Source of the DNA: Embleya sp049739465
Lineage (GTDB): Bacteria; Actinomycetota; Actinomycetes; Streptomycetales; Streptomycetaceae
Assembly: GCF_049739465.1 (NCBI RefSeq)
Contig: NZ_JBMHHY010000011.1
Location: 62,001-126,000, forward strand
Direction: 5' to 3'
DNA length: 64,000 nucleotides
Both the position numbers and the translations under genes were made by a program. Shown here piece by piece: positions 10,153 through 18,616 of the stretch (position 1 is the first letter of the stretch; the number at the start of each line of letters is the position of its first letter). The notes beneath the pieces are model-generated. The model saw nothing but the letters and a program-made list of their open reading frames with translations, had not been told where the DNA came from and made no database searches.

Positions 10153-10998
10153 CTATTCCTGGCCGGTCAGATGCGTGCTGAGTTTCCACAGGCGCTGCAT
10201 CGTGCGGGCCTCGTCGACGCTCGGGTTGGGTCGACCCTCGGCGAGCCGGTCGTAGTAGGCGCCCGGTTCGAGCTCGGTCGCGGTCGAGCACAGGTGGGTG
10301 ACGGTGGCCGCGCCCTCGGCGGCGGGGCGGCCGATCGTGCCGTAGTAGGGGAGGAGCCGCGTGGAGACGACACCGGGGTGGATGCTCACCGAGGTGGCGG
10401 CGCCTTGCGCGTACTGCCCGTAGGCGCGGGCGAAGATGGTGAGCGCGAGCTTGGACTGCGCGTACGCGGCGACGCGCGAGTAGCGGCGCGAGCGGGTCAG
10501 GTCGGTCCAGTTGATGTTGCCGGTGCGGTGCAGCGTCGACGACACATTGACCACCCGAGGTGCCGACGCCGCGGCGAACGCCGGTTCCAGGAGCCGGGTC
10601 AGCAGGAAGTGTGCGAGGTAGTTGACCTGGAAGGAGATCTCGTTCCCCTCGTCGGTCAGGGTTCGACCCTCGGGACCGACCAGGGCGGCGTTGTTGACCA
10701 GGACATCCAGGGTCGGGTGCTTCATCAGCACCTCGTGGGCCATGTCGTTGACGTCGTCGAGGAAGGCGAAGTCGGCGACGGCGGTGTCCAGACGCAACGG
10801 GTCCGCGCCGTCCTCGACCAGCCGATCGACCGTCTCCTTGGCGCCGAACCCGGTACGGGCGTGCACGATCACCGAGAGGCCGGCCACCGCGAGAAGGCGG
10901 GCCGTCTCGTACCCGATGCCGGATTCGGCACCGGTGACCAGGGCGGTTCGGGGCGCGACGGGGGCGGGAGTCGGGGCAGAGTTGCTGAATTCGGACAT
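10153..10998 (-). CDS. SDR-family NAD(P)-dependent oxidoreductase
   Basis: A 281-residue short-chain dehydrogenase of the retinol-dehydrogenase/WWOX-like subgroup. The cofactor motif TGAESGIG (a variant of TGxxxGIG) is near residue 22, followed by LVNNAAL, the catalytic serine region VVNVSSTLHRTG, and the YAQSK Tyr-Lys pair. A proline/alanine-rich N-terminal tail of about 16 residues precedes the fold. Start 10998 has GGAAG upstream. The leader contains the direct repeat AGGTAAAAGGTAA. The substrate is unknown. Confidence 0.88.
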   Translation of the reverse strand: MSEFSNSAPTPAPVAPRTALVTGAESGIGYETARLLAVAGLSVIVHARTGFGAKETVDRLVEDGADPLRLDTAVADFAFLDDVNDMAHEVLMKHPTLDVLVNNAALVGPEGRTLTDEGNEISFQVNYLAHFLLTRLLEPAFAAASAPRVVNVSSTLHRTGNINWTDLTRSRRYSRVAAYAQSKLALTIFARAYGQYAQGAATSVSIHPGVVSTRLLPYYGTIGRPAAEGAATVTHLCSTATELEPGAYYDRLAEGRPNPSVDEARTMQRLWKLSTHLTGQE

Positions 10999-11757
10999 GC
11001 TTCTTCCAGAAGGTAAAAGGTAATTGGAGTGGGAGATTTCGGGTCGACGCCTGCGCGGGTTACCGGCCGCCGGCGGTCGGGCCGGCGGGGGAGGGCCTTG
11101 CCGACGGGCGTACGCCGCGTCACCGTGGTGCCGGCGGGTCCGCGAGTTGCGATCGAGGCGTCGTCGACGTGCGGCGACGCTCCGGCCGTGGGACGAACAC
11201 CGCTGCGGTATGGGCGACTTGCGGCGTGTGCCGGGTCAGCCCGCGACGCCGCTACGGCCCGTCGGGCCGGTAGGGCCGGTTGGGCCGGTTGGGGCCGCTC
11301 GGGAACGGCGGTCGGCTCAGCGCGCGGTCTCGGGATCAGGCGGTTCGTCCTCGTGACGTACGCCGATCCGACCGGAGAGCACGGGCGCGCAGCGCGACGT
11401 CCGCACGGCACCGGTGGGACTCGCCCACTCGGTCCGCGCGCCACTCGTCGAGGTGCCGGCGCCCTTCACCCCACGAGCACAGCGCGAACCCGCACCCGAG
11501 GGCAAGTCCGAACACCGGTCACTCACACGATCCTTACGCCGACGACGACTCGGCCATCGCCGGACACGCGCCCGGAGGGTGGCAGTTCGGCGGCCGACCG
11601 CCCCACCGCGCCAAGGTTGCGTCAGGGCGGCGTCAGGATGGCGTGAACGCCCACCGGACCGCGCGCCGGGCCGATTTAGCCTCGCGCAAGAGCAGGTACT
11701 CGCGCAGGAGCAGGTAGGCGTGTCGCACGCGGATCGGGCGTCGTCGAGGGGTGGTTC
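10999..11757. other. 759-bp intergenic region with a 9-bp repeat tract
   Basis: I find no convincing gene here. The open frames have arginine-rich, biased translations typical of antisense or out-of-frame high-GC DNA. The region holds the upstream region of the SDR (start 10998) and of the gene at 11758. It also contains a 9-bp tandem tract (CGGGCCGGT, AGGGCCGGT, TGGGCCGGT, then a degenerate copy) at 11263-11298. Confidence 0.5.
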
Positions 11758-12714
11758 ATGAGGTTCGCCGATATCGGCATACGAGCCGTGGGCGGCTCGA
11801 CCGTGCGGTGCGGGTCGGACGCACCACCGTGGGGCAGCCCCGTGGACACGGCCCTCGCGCTGACCGAGGCCGCGGCCCGCGACGCGCTGGGCCGGGCGGG
11901 TCTGACGCCCGCCGAGCTCGGTGAGCCGCACCTGGTCGTCTGCGACGTACGCGACCCGTGGGACGACGAGCCGCCGCCACCGGTCGGACGTCGTGTCCTC
12001 GATCGCCTCGGTGCGGGCCGCGCCCATGCGCACCCGCCGAGTCCGGGCGCCGACGACGCGCTGCCGCTCCTGGGCGAGTTGGCCGGCAGGCTGCGCGAGG
12101 ACCGCACCGGACGGAGAGGGATCCTGCTCGCGCCCGCGCAGCCGTACTCGCCCCTCGCGGACCACGATCGCCGCCACCGCGGCGGCACCGCAGCCGCGGT
12201 GTTGGCCGAACGCGGCTGGCCGCACAACCGGTTGCGCTCGATCGTGACCCGCGATGTGGCCCCGCGTGCCGACCCGGCGTACACCCGGCCCCCGACGGCA
12301 CCGCCGAGCGCCGCCCCGCAGCCCGCCCGACGGATGCCGACCGCGCTCCTGGAACGCCCCGCCTGGCTCGAATCGCACGCCGGACACCACCGCGACCTCA
12401 AGGACCGCCCGCTGACCCTGGTCTGCTCCCTCGTCGGCAAGGCACTGCGCGAGGCACGAACCCCATGGGAGACGATCGACCACATCGTCCTGCACACCGC
12501 CGCCAACGACATGAGCGAGCGCTTTCGCCGACACTTCCGGCTGCGGCGCCATCGGATCACCGACATCGGCCCGGAATCCGGCCGACTCGCCTCGGCCGCC
12601 CTGCTGATCGCCCTCAAACACGTCCTGGACGCCGACCCGGAACCCGGCACCCGCGTACTCCTGACCTCACTCGCCGTGCACGGAACCTGGTCCGCCGCCG
12701 TCCTGGAGGTCTGA
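11758..12714 (+). CDS. degenerate 3-oxoacyl-ACP synthase III-like (thiolase-fold) protein
   Basis: A 318-residue protein with the layout of FabH-type ketosynthases. The N-terminus RFADIGIRAVGGSTV and ALTEAAARDALGRAGLTPAEL resembles the family start. GGTAAAVLAERG resembles the GDGAAAVVL segment. The C-terminal third, from IDHIVLHTAANDM to GTRVLLTSLAVHGTWSAAVLE, resembles the FabH end. The His of the catalytic triad may survive (VLHTAAN), but I see no active-site cysteine in the expected region and the GNTSAAS asparagine is replaced (GPESGRLAS). It is therefore predicted to be non-condensing, perhaps a partner or relic. The distant-homology call is from pattern recognition only. Confidence 0.55.
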   Translation: MRFADIGIRAVGGSTVRCGSDAPPWGSPVDTALALTEAAARDALGRAGLTPAELGEPHLVVCDVRDPWDDEPPPPVGRRVLDRLGAGRAHAHPPSPGADDALPLLGELAGRLREDRTGRRGILLAPAQPYSPLADHDRRHRGGTAAAVLAERGWPHNRLRSIVTRDVAPRADPAYTRPPTAPPSAAPQPARRMPTALLERPAWLESHAGHHRDLKDRPLTLVCSLVGKALREARTPWETIDHIVLHTAANDMSERFRRHFRLRRHRITDIGPESGRLASAALLIALKHVLDADPEPGTRVLLTSLAVHGTWSAAVLEV

Positions 12715-12774
12715 CGACACCGCCCCACGTGCGCGGCGACCGAAGCCGAGGGCCGGTCGGCCTACGATGTACGG

Positions 12775-13131
12775 ATGAGCGTGGGCGAACATCTCGCAGG
12801 TGCATCCGATGCGCAGCAACGAGACGAGGGCGAACGGCTCGATGCCGCCGCGTCGATCCTGGCCCTGCTCGCCGACCGCACCCGGCTGGCCCTGCTGGAT
12901 CGACTCGGTCGGGGCGAGGCGGACGTGACCACCCTGACCGAGGCCTGCGCGGCACCCCGCACGTCGGTCAGCCAACACCTGGCCAAACTGCGCCTGGCCG
13001 GCCTGGTCGGCACCCGCAAGGACGGCCGGCGGGTGGTGTATTCGCTGCGACACGGACACCTGCGGCGCCTGGTGGACGAGGCGCTGCACGTCGCCGACCA
13101 CCAAATCGGCGCGCTGCCACCCCACGACTGA
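12775..13131 (+). CDS. ArsR/SmtB-family metal-sensing repressor
   Basis: A 118-residue winged-helix protein: ILALLADRTRLALLDRLGRGEADVTTLTEACAAPRTSVSQHLAKLRLAGLV, then the wing RKDGRRVVYSLRHGHLRRLVDEALHVADH. The C-terminal helix holds several His and Asp residues (HGHL, DEALHVADHQ), positions used for metal binding in NmtR/CzrA-type sensors. It lies 116 bases upstream of an MFS transporter with a His-rich tail, so it probably senses a divalent metal such as Ni, Co or Zn and represses the exporter. The metal identity is inferred. Confidence 0.85.
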   Translation: MSVGEHLAGASDAQQRDEGERLDAAASILALLADRTRLALLDRLGRGEADVTTLTEACAAPRTSVSQHLAKLRLAGLVGTRKDGRRVVYSLRHGHLRRLVDEALHVADHQIGALPPHD

Positions 13132-13178
13132 TCATCGGACCCGAAGCGGGGGTTCGGCGGATTTCCTGGAGCCAACAT

Positions 13179-13194
13179 GTGCACACGTATGCAC
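13179..13194. promoter_or_regulatory. inverted repeat ahead of the MFS exporter
   Basis: GTGCA (13179-13183) and TGCAC (13190-13194) flank six bases, 54 bases upstream of the exporter start. It is a short dyad in the correct place for the ArsR-type sensor, but the arms are only five bases, so support is modest. Confidence 0.35.
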
Positions 13195-13247
13195 GTGATG
13201 ACTATGATGGTGCGGCCCTTCGACGCCATCGACCGGGACGGGGACCC

Positions 13248-14654
13248 ATGCCGGCCGCACTGCGCAACCGCACCTATCGCCACCTGTTCGCCGCTCAGGT
13301 CATCGCGCTGGTCGGCACCGGATTGGCCACCGTCGCGCTGAGCCTGCTCGCATACGACCTCGCCGGGGACGCCGCCGCGGCGGTCCTGGGAACGGCGCTG
13401 GCCATCAAGATGGTCGCCTACATCGCCATCGCCCCGATCGTCGGCGCGGTCGCCGACCGGATCCCGCGTCGAGCACTGCTCGTCGCACTGGACCTGACCC
13501 GCGCGGGCGTCGCACTCACCCTGCCCTTCGTCACCCAGATCTGGCAGATCTACGTCCTGATCTTCCTGCTCCAGACCGCGTCGGCGGCCTTCACCCCCAC
13601 CTTCCAGGCCACCATCCCCCAGGTGTTGCCCGCCGAACGCGACTACACACAGGCGCTGTCGATGTCCCGGCTCGCCTACGACCTGGAGAGCCTGTTCAGC
13701 CCGGCACTGGCCGCCGGGCTGCTCGCCCTGGTCTCCTACGACCGGCTGTTCGTCGGCACCACCGTCGGATTCGCCGCGTCGGCGGCGCTGGTGGCATCGA
13801 CCGTCCTGCCCAAGCCCGTTCCCGTCGAACGCACCGGCGGCGTCTACGCCAAGGCGGCCTTCGGGACACGTCTGTTCCGGGCCACCCCCCGACTACGAGC
13901 CCTGCTCGCCCTGGACCTGGCGGTCGCCGCCGCCGGGGCGATCGTCTTCGTGGACACCGTCGTGGTGGTACACGACCACTTCGACCGGCCCGCGAGCGCC
14001 GTCTCCCTGGCCCTGGGGGCCTACGGCGCCGGATCCATGTCGGCCGCGCTGCTCCTGCCCCGACTCCTGCGCCGATTCGCCGATCGTGCCGTGATGTTGG
14101 CGGCGGCGCTCGCCCTGCCGGTGATCCTGGCCTGCGTCGCCGGGCTCACCGCCACCGCGCCGGGGGCCTGGACCTGGAGCCTGCTCCTGTCGGCCTGGGC
14201 GGCCATCGGCGCGGCGAGCTCGGCGGTCCTCACCCCCGGCGGCCGGGTGCTTCGCCGCTCCGCCGCCGACCCGGACCTGCCCGCCGCGTTCGCCGCCCAG
14301 TTCTCCCTGTCCCACGGCTGCTGGCTGCTGACCTACCCACTCGCCGGGCGACTTGCCACGGCCGCCGGGTTGCCGGTCACCGCCATCGTCCTGGCGGTGG
14401 TCGCCTCGGCCGCCGGCACGGTCGCCGCCACGACCTGGCCCACCCACGATCCGCTGCGGCTCGCCCACGTCCACGCGGACCTCCCCGCAGACCACCCCCA
14501 CCTCACCGACGCGGTCCACTCCGCAGCCGGCCCGCGCCACGACCACCACTACGTCATCGACCGCCACCACCACCGCTGGCCGGAGGAGGCATCGACGACC
14601 CGCCGCCCACGCCGCCCACGCCGGCTCCGCGCGCCGATGGGAACGGGGGGATGA
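13248..14654 (+). CDS. MFS transporter with histidine-rich C-terminal tail (putative metal exporter)
   Basis: A 468-residue major facilitator with about 11-12 hydrophobic segments. It begins MPAALRNRTYRHLFAAQVIALVGTGLATVALSLLAY and carries the MFS loop motif VGAVADRIPRRALL after the second helix. The last 70 residues are hydrophilic and unusually rich in His (HVHADLPADHPHL, GPRHDHHYVIDRHHHRW), a feature expected for binding divalent cations. An ArsR-type sensor immediately upstream supports metal efflux. The final 20 residues are Arg/Pro-rich. Start 13248 is chosen at the first Met ahead of helix 1; the frame remains open far upstream. Confidence 0.85.
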   Translation: MPAALRNRTYRHLFAAQVIALVGTGLATVALSLLAYDLAGDAAAAVLGTALAIKMVAYIAIAPIVGAVADRIPRRALLVALDLTRAGVALTLPFVTQIWQIYVLIFLLQTASAAFTPTFQATIPQVLPAERDYTQALSMSRLAYDLESLFSPALAAGLLALVSYDRLFVGTTVGFAASAALVASTVLPKPVPVERTGGVYAKAAFGTRLFRATPRLRALLALDLAVAAAGAIVFVDTVVVVHDHFDRPASAVSLALGAYGAGSMSAALLLPRLLRRFADRAVMLAAALALPVILACVAGLTATAPGAWTWSLLLSAWAAIGAASSAVLTPGGRVLRRSAADPDLPAAFAAQFSLSHGCWLLTYPLAGRLATAAGLPVTAIVLAVVASAAGTVAATTWPTHDPLRLAHVHADLPADHPHLTDAVHSAAGPRHDHHYVIDRHHHRWPEEASTTRRPRRPRRLRAPMGTGG

Positions 14655-14680
14655 GGGAAGGGAGTTGCGACAATCATGAG

Positions 14681-14760
14681 ACCCACAGGGACCCACAGGG
14701 ACCCACAGGGACCCACAGGGACCCACAGGGACCCACAGGGACTCACAGGGACTCAACGGT
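14681..14760. repeat. 10-bp tandem repeat ACCCACAGGG
   Basis: Six exact head-to-tail copies of ACCCACAGGG span 14681-14740. A one-mismatch copy (14741-14750) and a decayed copy follow. The tract lies between the converging MFS and GNAT genes, 27 bases after the MFS stop. Confidence 0.95.
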
Positions 14761-14799
14761 GGCCGCAGCCTTCCCCGCAGCCATCGGCAGGATCGCGGT

Positions 14800-15300
14800 C
14801 TACCGCTGGAGTACCAGGTCGCGCTGATACCAGGTGCCCGGCTTACCGCCGAGAGCGGCCGGGTCGGCCGGGCCGACCGGGACGAACCCGGCCTTGGTCA
14901 GTACCCGCTGGGACGCGGCATTGGCCCGGGAGGTGCCTGCCCGCAGGGTGCGCAGCCCGTGCCGCGCCGCCGCCAGTCGGCACAACTCCCGGACGGTCGC
15001 GGTCGCCACGCCGCGGCCGGCGACGTGCTGCGCGACCCGGTAGCCGAGTTCGGCGGTGCCGTCCGCGATGTCGTACAGGTTGAACCGGCCCAGCACCGAG
15101 CCGTCCTCGGCGACGAGCACGTAGAAGGCGCTGATACCGGCCTCCTGCTCAACCAGCAGGGCGCTGTACCGGTCGGCGAACCGGTCGTAGAACTCGTCGC
15201 CTCGGTCGGAGACCGAGGCAGCGAAGTAGGCGCGGTTCGCCAGTTCGAAGGCCAACACCGCCGGGGCATGGCCGGAATGCAGCCGCTTCAGCTCGGGCAC
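14800..15300 (-). CDS. GNAT-family N-acetyltransferase (RimJ/RimL-like)
   Basis: A 166-residue acetyltransferase. The acetyl-CoA site is visible as YRVAQHVAGRGVATATVREL (the Q/RxxGxG/A motif A). It is preceded by the strand VLGRFNLYDIADGTAELGY and followed by LRTLRAGTSRANAASQRVLTKAGFVPVG, the usual RimJ/L motif B. The C-terminus WYQRDLVL is typical of this subgroup. It starts at GTG 15300. The substrate could be a ribosomal or other protein N-terminus or a small molecule; sequence does not decide. Confidence 0.88.
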   Translation of the reverse strand: MPELKRLHSGHAPAVLAFELANRAYFAASVSDRGDEFYDRFADRYSALLVEQEAGISAFYVLVAEDGSVLGRFNLYDIADGTAELGYRVAQHVAGRGVATATVRELCRLAAARHGLRTLRAGTSRANAASQRVLTKAGFVPVGPADPAALGGKPGTWYQRDLVLQR

Positions 15301-15536
15301 CGGCCAACCCTACCCAGCTGGTGCGCCGAGGCCACCCGAGTTTCCGCCGGCGGCAGACAACCCCAAGACTGCGGCAGGGTCTGATCGTTGCATCCAACAG
15401 CCGGACGGCGCCGCCACGCTCCAAGCGCCGCCCCGGAACCCCGGCCGGACTCTCCCATCACATGCACGACCGCACCCCCCCCGAGCCGGTAAATCGGCTT
15501 GGCCATCCGAACGCCGCCATGCCAAGGTGACGGACT

Positions 15537-16436
15537 GTGGACTTCCGCCGCCGACGCCCGTCATCGCAGACCCTCGACTGGGTCGAGCGCGTCACCGGGG
15601 CCAGGGTTGTGGACTGGCGCAGGATGACCGGTGGCATCACTTCTGCCGTTCACCGGCTGACGATCGACCACGGCAGCCACCGGGACGTGCTGGTCCTGCG
15701 CCGGTACGAGCAGGCAGAGCGCGGCACGGCGGCGCTGGTCCGGCACGAGGCCGCGGTGCTTCGTGCCGTGCACGATGCCGGACTTCCGGCACCCGAGCCG
15801 ATCGCCGCCGACGCGGACGGCCGGGAAGCCGGCGGGTACCCGGCCATCCTCATGACGCGTCTGCCCGGCCGGTTGGATGTCGCGCCGGCCGACCCGGAGG
15901 ACTGGCTGCGCCGGATCGCCGCCATGGCCGTGCGGATCCACGATGTGCAGGTCGCGGCAGGACCTTTCCGGACCCGGATCGATGCAGCCGCCCCGACAAT
16001 CCCCTCCTCGGCGACCCGCCCGGCGATCTGGGCGGCTGCCTTCGGCATCCTGCGGCAACGGGCGCCCGAGTCCGCCACCTGCTTCATCCACCGCGACTTC
16101 CAGCACTTCAACCTGCTCTGGCGGCGCGGCCGGCTGACCGGCGTCGTGGACTGGGCCGGATCCTGCACCGGCCCGGCCGGCTTCGATGTCGGGCATGCCC
16201 GGCTCAATCTGGCCGTCCTGTTCGGGGCGGACTGGGCCGAGCGGCTCCGCCTGGCCTATGAGGCCGAGGCCGGCCGCGCCATCGATCCCTGGTGGGACCT
16301 GTACGCAGTTACCGCGTATAGCGACGAGTGGCGCCGGCTCATCCCGATCCAGGTCGCCGGCCGCACCGCCGTCGATGTCGTGGGCATGACATCCCGCGTC
16401 GAAGATCTACTCGAAGCGACGTTGCGCCGCCTCTGA
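15537..16436 (+). CDS. aminoglycoside-phosphotransferase-fold kinase (APH family)
   Basis: A 299-residue kinase-fold protein. MTGGITSAVHRLTI resembles the nucleotide loop, and LVLRRY carries the Lys/Arg strand. The Brenner motif HRDFQHFNLLW supplies the catalytic Asp, and GVVDWAGSCTGPAGFDVGHARLNL supplies the DxD-like metal site. The family phosphorylates aminoglycosides, macrolides or small alcohols; no resistance role can be assigned. It starts at GTG 15537. Its 3' end overlaps the converging ankyrin/HEAT gene by 30 bases. Confidence 0.87.
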   Translation: MDFRRRRPSSQTLDWVERVTGARVVDWRRMTGGITSAVHRLTIDHGSHRDVLVLRRYEQAERGTAALVRHEAAVLRAVHDAGLPAPEPIAADADGREAGGYPAILMTRLPGRLDVAPADPEDWLRRIAAMAVRIHDVQVAAGPFRTRIDAAAPTIPSSATRPAIWAAAFGILRQRAPESATCFIHRDFQHFNLLWRRGRLTGVVDWAGSCTGPAGFDVGHARLNLAVLFGADWAERLRLAYEAEAGRAIDPWWDLYAVTAYSDEWRRLIPIQVAGRTAVDVVGMTSRVEDLLEATLRRL

Positions 16437-17588
16437 GCCGCCCAGCCAAGGCCGGATAACGCCCGGTACCGGTGCGGATCGCGAAGCAGCGGGCGGTACC
16501 TCACGTAGGAAAACGCCCGTCGGCCCTCTTCCTCTCGTCCGCAGGTCCGAGATGTCCGCGGTGTCCGGCGGGGCGAAGGCGAGGGCCCGGCAGGCTGCTT
16601 GGCGGACCGCTGCGTTCACGTCACCGATGCGCTCCGTCACGGCGACCAGCGCCTCGGGGCTTGCTGTCTCGATCGCGGAGCCCAGTCCGGCGACCGCACG
16701 CTGCCGGACCTCGGCGTCGAGGTGGCGCGTGAGCGCGGGAAGCGCTTCGCGGGCGCGTGGATCCTTGGCGTCGGCCAACCCGGCGGTGAGTACCCGGGCC
16801 ACGCGAGGATCGGGCTCGCGTGCCACCCAGGGCAGGAACAGATCGACGAGTGGCCGGTCGTGTGGTGCGTCCTCGTCCTCGTCCTCGTCGAAGAGGTTCA
16901 TCAGGTGGAGCACTTCCGCGCCGAAGTACCGCTCCAGCGGGTCCGACCGGTCGCGCAGGGCGGCGGCGGCGTCCCGGACGGTGCGATCGTGACGCTGCTG
17001 GAGCGCGTACGTCGTTGCCCACCACACCTCGTGGTCGACGTCCTGTTCGGCCAGGGCGCGCGACAACAACTCGTCGAAAGGCGGATGGATGCCGTACCGC
17101 GGCTCCAGCGCGGTGAGGATGGCGGTGTGTCCGTTCCTGATCGTCAGGTCTCCCGACGACAACTCCTCGCAGATGGTGCCGGACTCCGACCGTCGGATGG
17201 TTCCGCGCTCGAGCGGACCCGGCCCACTTCTGCGGTGCAACTCCGTCTCGACGCCGGTCTCGTGCCAGTACCGGGCGAGTGCCAGGGCGTCACGCCCCTC
17301 GGCGTCCGCGATCCACAGTTTCGCGCCGTGCCCGACGAGTCTGTCCGTGATCTCACAGGCGCCTCGGTCGATCGCTCGCAACAGCGGGGTGCGGCCGTCG
17401 GGCGCGATGCGGTCCAGCCGGGCGCACGAGACCAGGAGGTCGACCACCGGGAGATCGAAGGCGTCCACCGCCAGGCACAACACAGGGGTGCCGTGCTCGT
17501 CGACGGCGTCGGGATCGGCTCCCGCGTCCAACAACGTGGCCGTCAGCCTTTCGTCCCCGCTCCGCACTGCGGCTATGAGCGACTCCAC
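16407..17588 (-). CDS. ankyrin-repeat plus HEAT-like repeat protein
   Basis: This 393-residue protein begins with ankyrin repeats (LIAAVRSGDERLTATLLDAGADPDAVDEHGTPVL, then a second and third unit through about residue 105). It then has helical HEAT-like repeats (RYFGAEVLHLMNLF, then DPRAREALPALTRHLDAEVRQRAVAGLGSA and an AAVRQAACRALAF unit). An acidic loop DEDEDEDAP lies between. The last 40 residues after SDLRTRGRG look unlike the fold and overlap the APH gene by 30 bases, suggesting a shifted or extended C-terminus. It is probably a cytosolic protein-protein interaction scaffold; the partner is unknown. Confidence 0.78.
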   Translation of the reverse strand: MESLIAAVRSGDERLTATLLDAGADPDAVDEHGTPVLCLAVDAFDLPVVDLLVSCARLDRIAPDGRTPLLRAIDRGACEITDRLVGHGAKLWIADAEGRDALALARYWHETGVETELHRRSGPGPLERGTIRRSESGTICEELSSGDLTIRNGHTAILTALEPRYGIHPPFDELLSRALAEQDVDHEVWWATTYALQQRHDRTVRDAAAALRDRSDPLERYFGAEVLHLMNLFDEDEDEDAPHDRPLVDLFLPWVAREPDPRVARVLTAGLADAKDPRAREALPALTRHLDAEVRQRAVAGLGSAIETASPEALVAVTERIGDVNAAVRQAACRALAFAPPDTADISDLRTRGRGPTGVFLREVPPAASRSAPVPGVIRPWLGGSEAAQRRFE

Positions 17589-17827
17589 GCCCGCATCTCC
17601 CGTCCGCTTCGGACATACCGCGCCTTCGATCCGTCACACCTCGGGATCGAGGACGAGAGTAGCCGGCCGGGTCGAGTCCCCTCTCACGGGCCGGCGTCAC
17701 CAGGTGAACCGTGCCGCCCGGGAGCTGAGGGAGCGGGTACATGCCATGGCGCCCTGCCCGATCGCTCCCATCGCGCGCGGCAGGGTGTGGTCCGAAGTGG
17801 GTGGGCGCGCAAAACGGCAGGGGTAAG

Positions 17828-17841
17828 TGAGTATTCGCTCA
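17828..17841. promoter_or_regulatory. TetR-type inverted repeat
   Basis: TGAG-TATTCG-CTCA, 27 bases before the TetR start, in a short AT-rich promoter patch (TTTGTTGTTTGATC follows). TGAG/CTCA half-sites are common in TetR operators, suggesting autoregulation. Confidence 0.45.
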
Positions 17842-17868
17842 ATTTGTTGTTTGATCTAGAGTGGCTGA

Positions 17869-18477
17869 ATGCCCACCCCCGAGTCAAGGCGGCCCACTCC
17901 GCAGCGTCTGCTGGACGCGGCCGAGAAGTTGATGCGCACCACCGGACTGGCCGGCGCCACCACCAAGGCGATCGCCCGGGAGGCGGGGTGCAGCGAGGCC
18001 GCGCTGTACAAGTACTTCACCAACAAGGAAGAACTGTTCGTCCGGGTGCTGACCGAGCGCTCCCCGAGCGCCGCGGCCCTGATGCGCGAGCTCACCCCCG
18101 GTGCGGGCGAAGGGCGGAGCGTGGAGGAGCACCTCACCGACATCGCCCGATACGCCTCGGAGTTCTATGCCGACGGCATGCCGATGGCCGGCTCGCTGTT
18201 TGCCGCGCCGGCGCTGCTCGAGCGGCATCGTGCGGGGATTCGGCAGTTGGGGAAGGGGCCGCACGTCATCCTCTACGCGCTGGCCGATTGTCTTCGCGAG
18301 GACCGCGAGCGCGGCCGGATCCGGGCCGACGCGGATCCGGACGCGGCTGCGGCGCTGCTCCTCGGGGCGTGTTTCCAGCGGGCGTTCTTCCTGCACTTCT
18401 CGGGGCCGGAAGTGGTGACGCCGGTCGACGAGTTCGCGCCGAGCGTGGCGCGGACGGTGTGGGTGGCGGTCTCTTGA
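17869..18477 (+). CDS. TetR-family transcriptional regulator
   Basis: A 202-residue regulator. The N-terminal HTH reads RLLDAAEKLMRTTGLAGATTKAIAREAGCSEAALYKYFTNKEELFVRVL, the canonical TetR helix-turn-helix. The C-terminal two-thirds is a helical ligand-binding and dimer domain containing DPDAAAALLLGACFQRAF. No obvious target gene is adjacent; a 9-bp repeat tract begins just after its stop codon. The ligand is unknown. Confidence 0.92.
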   Translation: MPTPESRRPTPQRLLDAAEKLMRTTGLAGATTKAIAREAGCSEAALYKYFTNKEELFVRVLTERSPSAAALMRELTPGAGEGRSVEEHLTDIARYASEFYADGMPMAGSLFAAPALLERHRAGIRQLGKGPHVILYALADCLREDRERGRIRADADPDAAAALLLGACFQRAFFLHFSGPEVVTPVDEFAPSVARTVWVAVS

Positions 18478-18491
18478 GTGGCCTTGTGGTG

Positions 18492-18581
18492 CCTCTGGTG
18501 CCTCTGGTGCCCCTGTAGCTTCTCGTGCTTCTCGTGCTTCTCGTGCCTCTGGCGCTTCTCGTGCCTCTCGTGCGTCTCGTG
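18492..18581. repeat. 9-bp tandem repeat tract (CTTCTCGTG/CCTCTGGTG)
   Basis: Ten consecutive 9-base units, including four exact CTTCTCGTG and two exact CCTCTGGTG, fill most of the gap between the TetR stop and the gene at 18617. Units interleave in a way that suggests slippage followed by point mutation. Confidence 0.9.
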
Positions 18582-18616
18582 GGTGATCGGCGCTCCGGGC
18601 TATTAGGGTGCGACGC

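Noticed and set aside
11958..13247. Long plus-strand frame leading into the MFS gene
   Set aside because: Translation upstream of 13248 is Arg/Pro-rich shadow of the KAS III-like and ArsR genes; helix 1 begins at 13248.
14681..14760. CRISPR-like array
   Set aside because: Units are 10 bp with no spacers and no cas genes; it is a simple tandem repeat.
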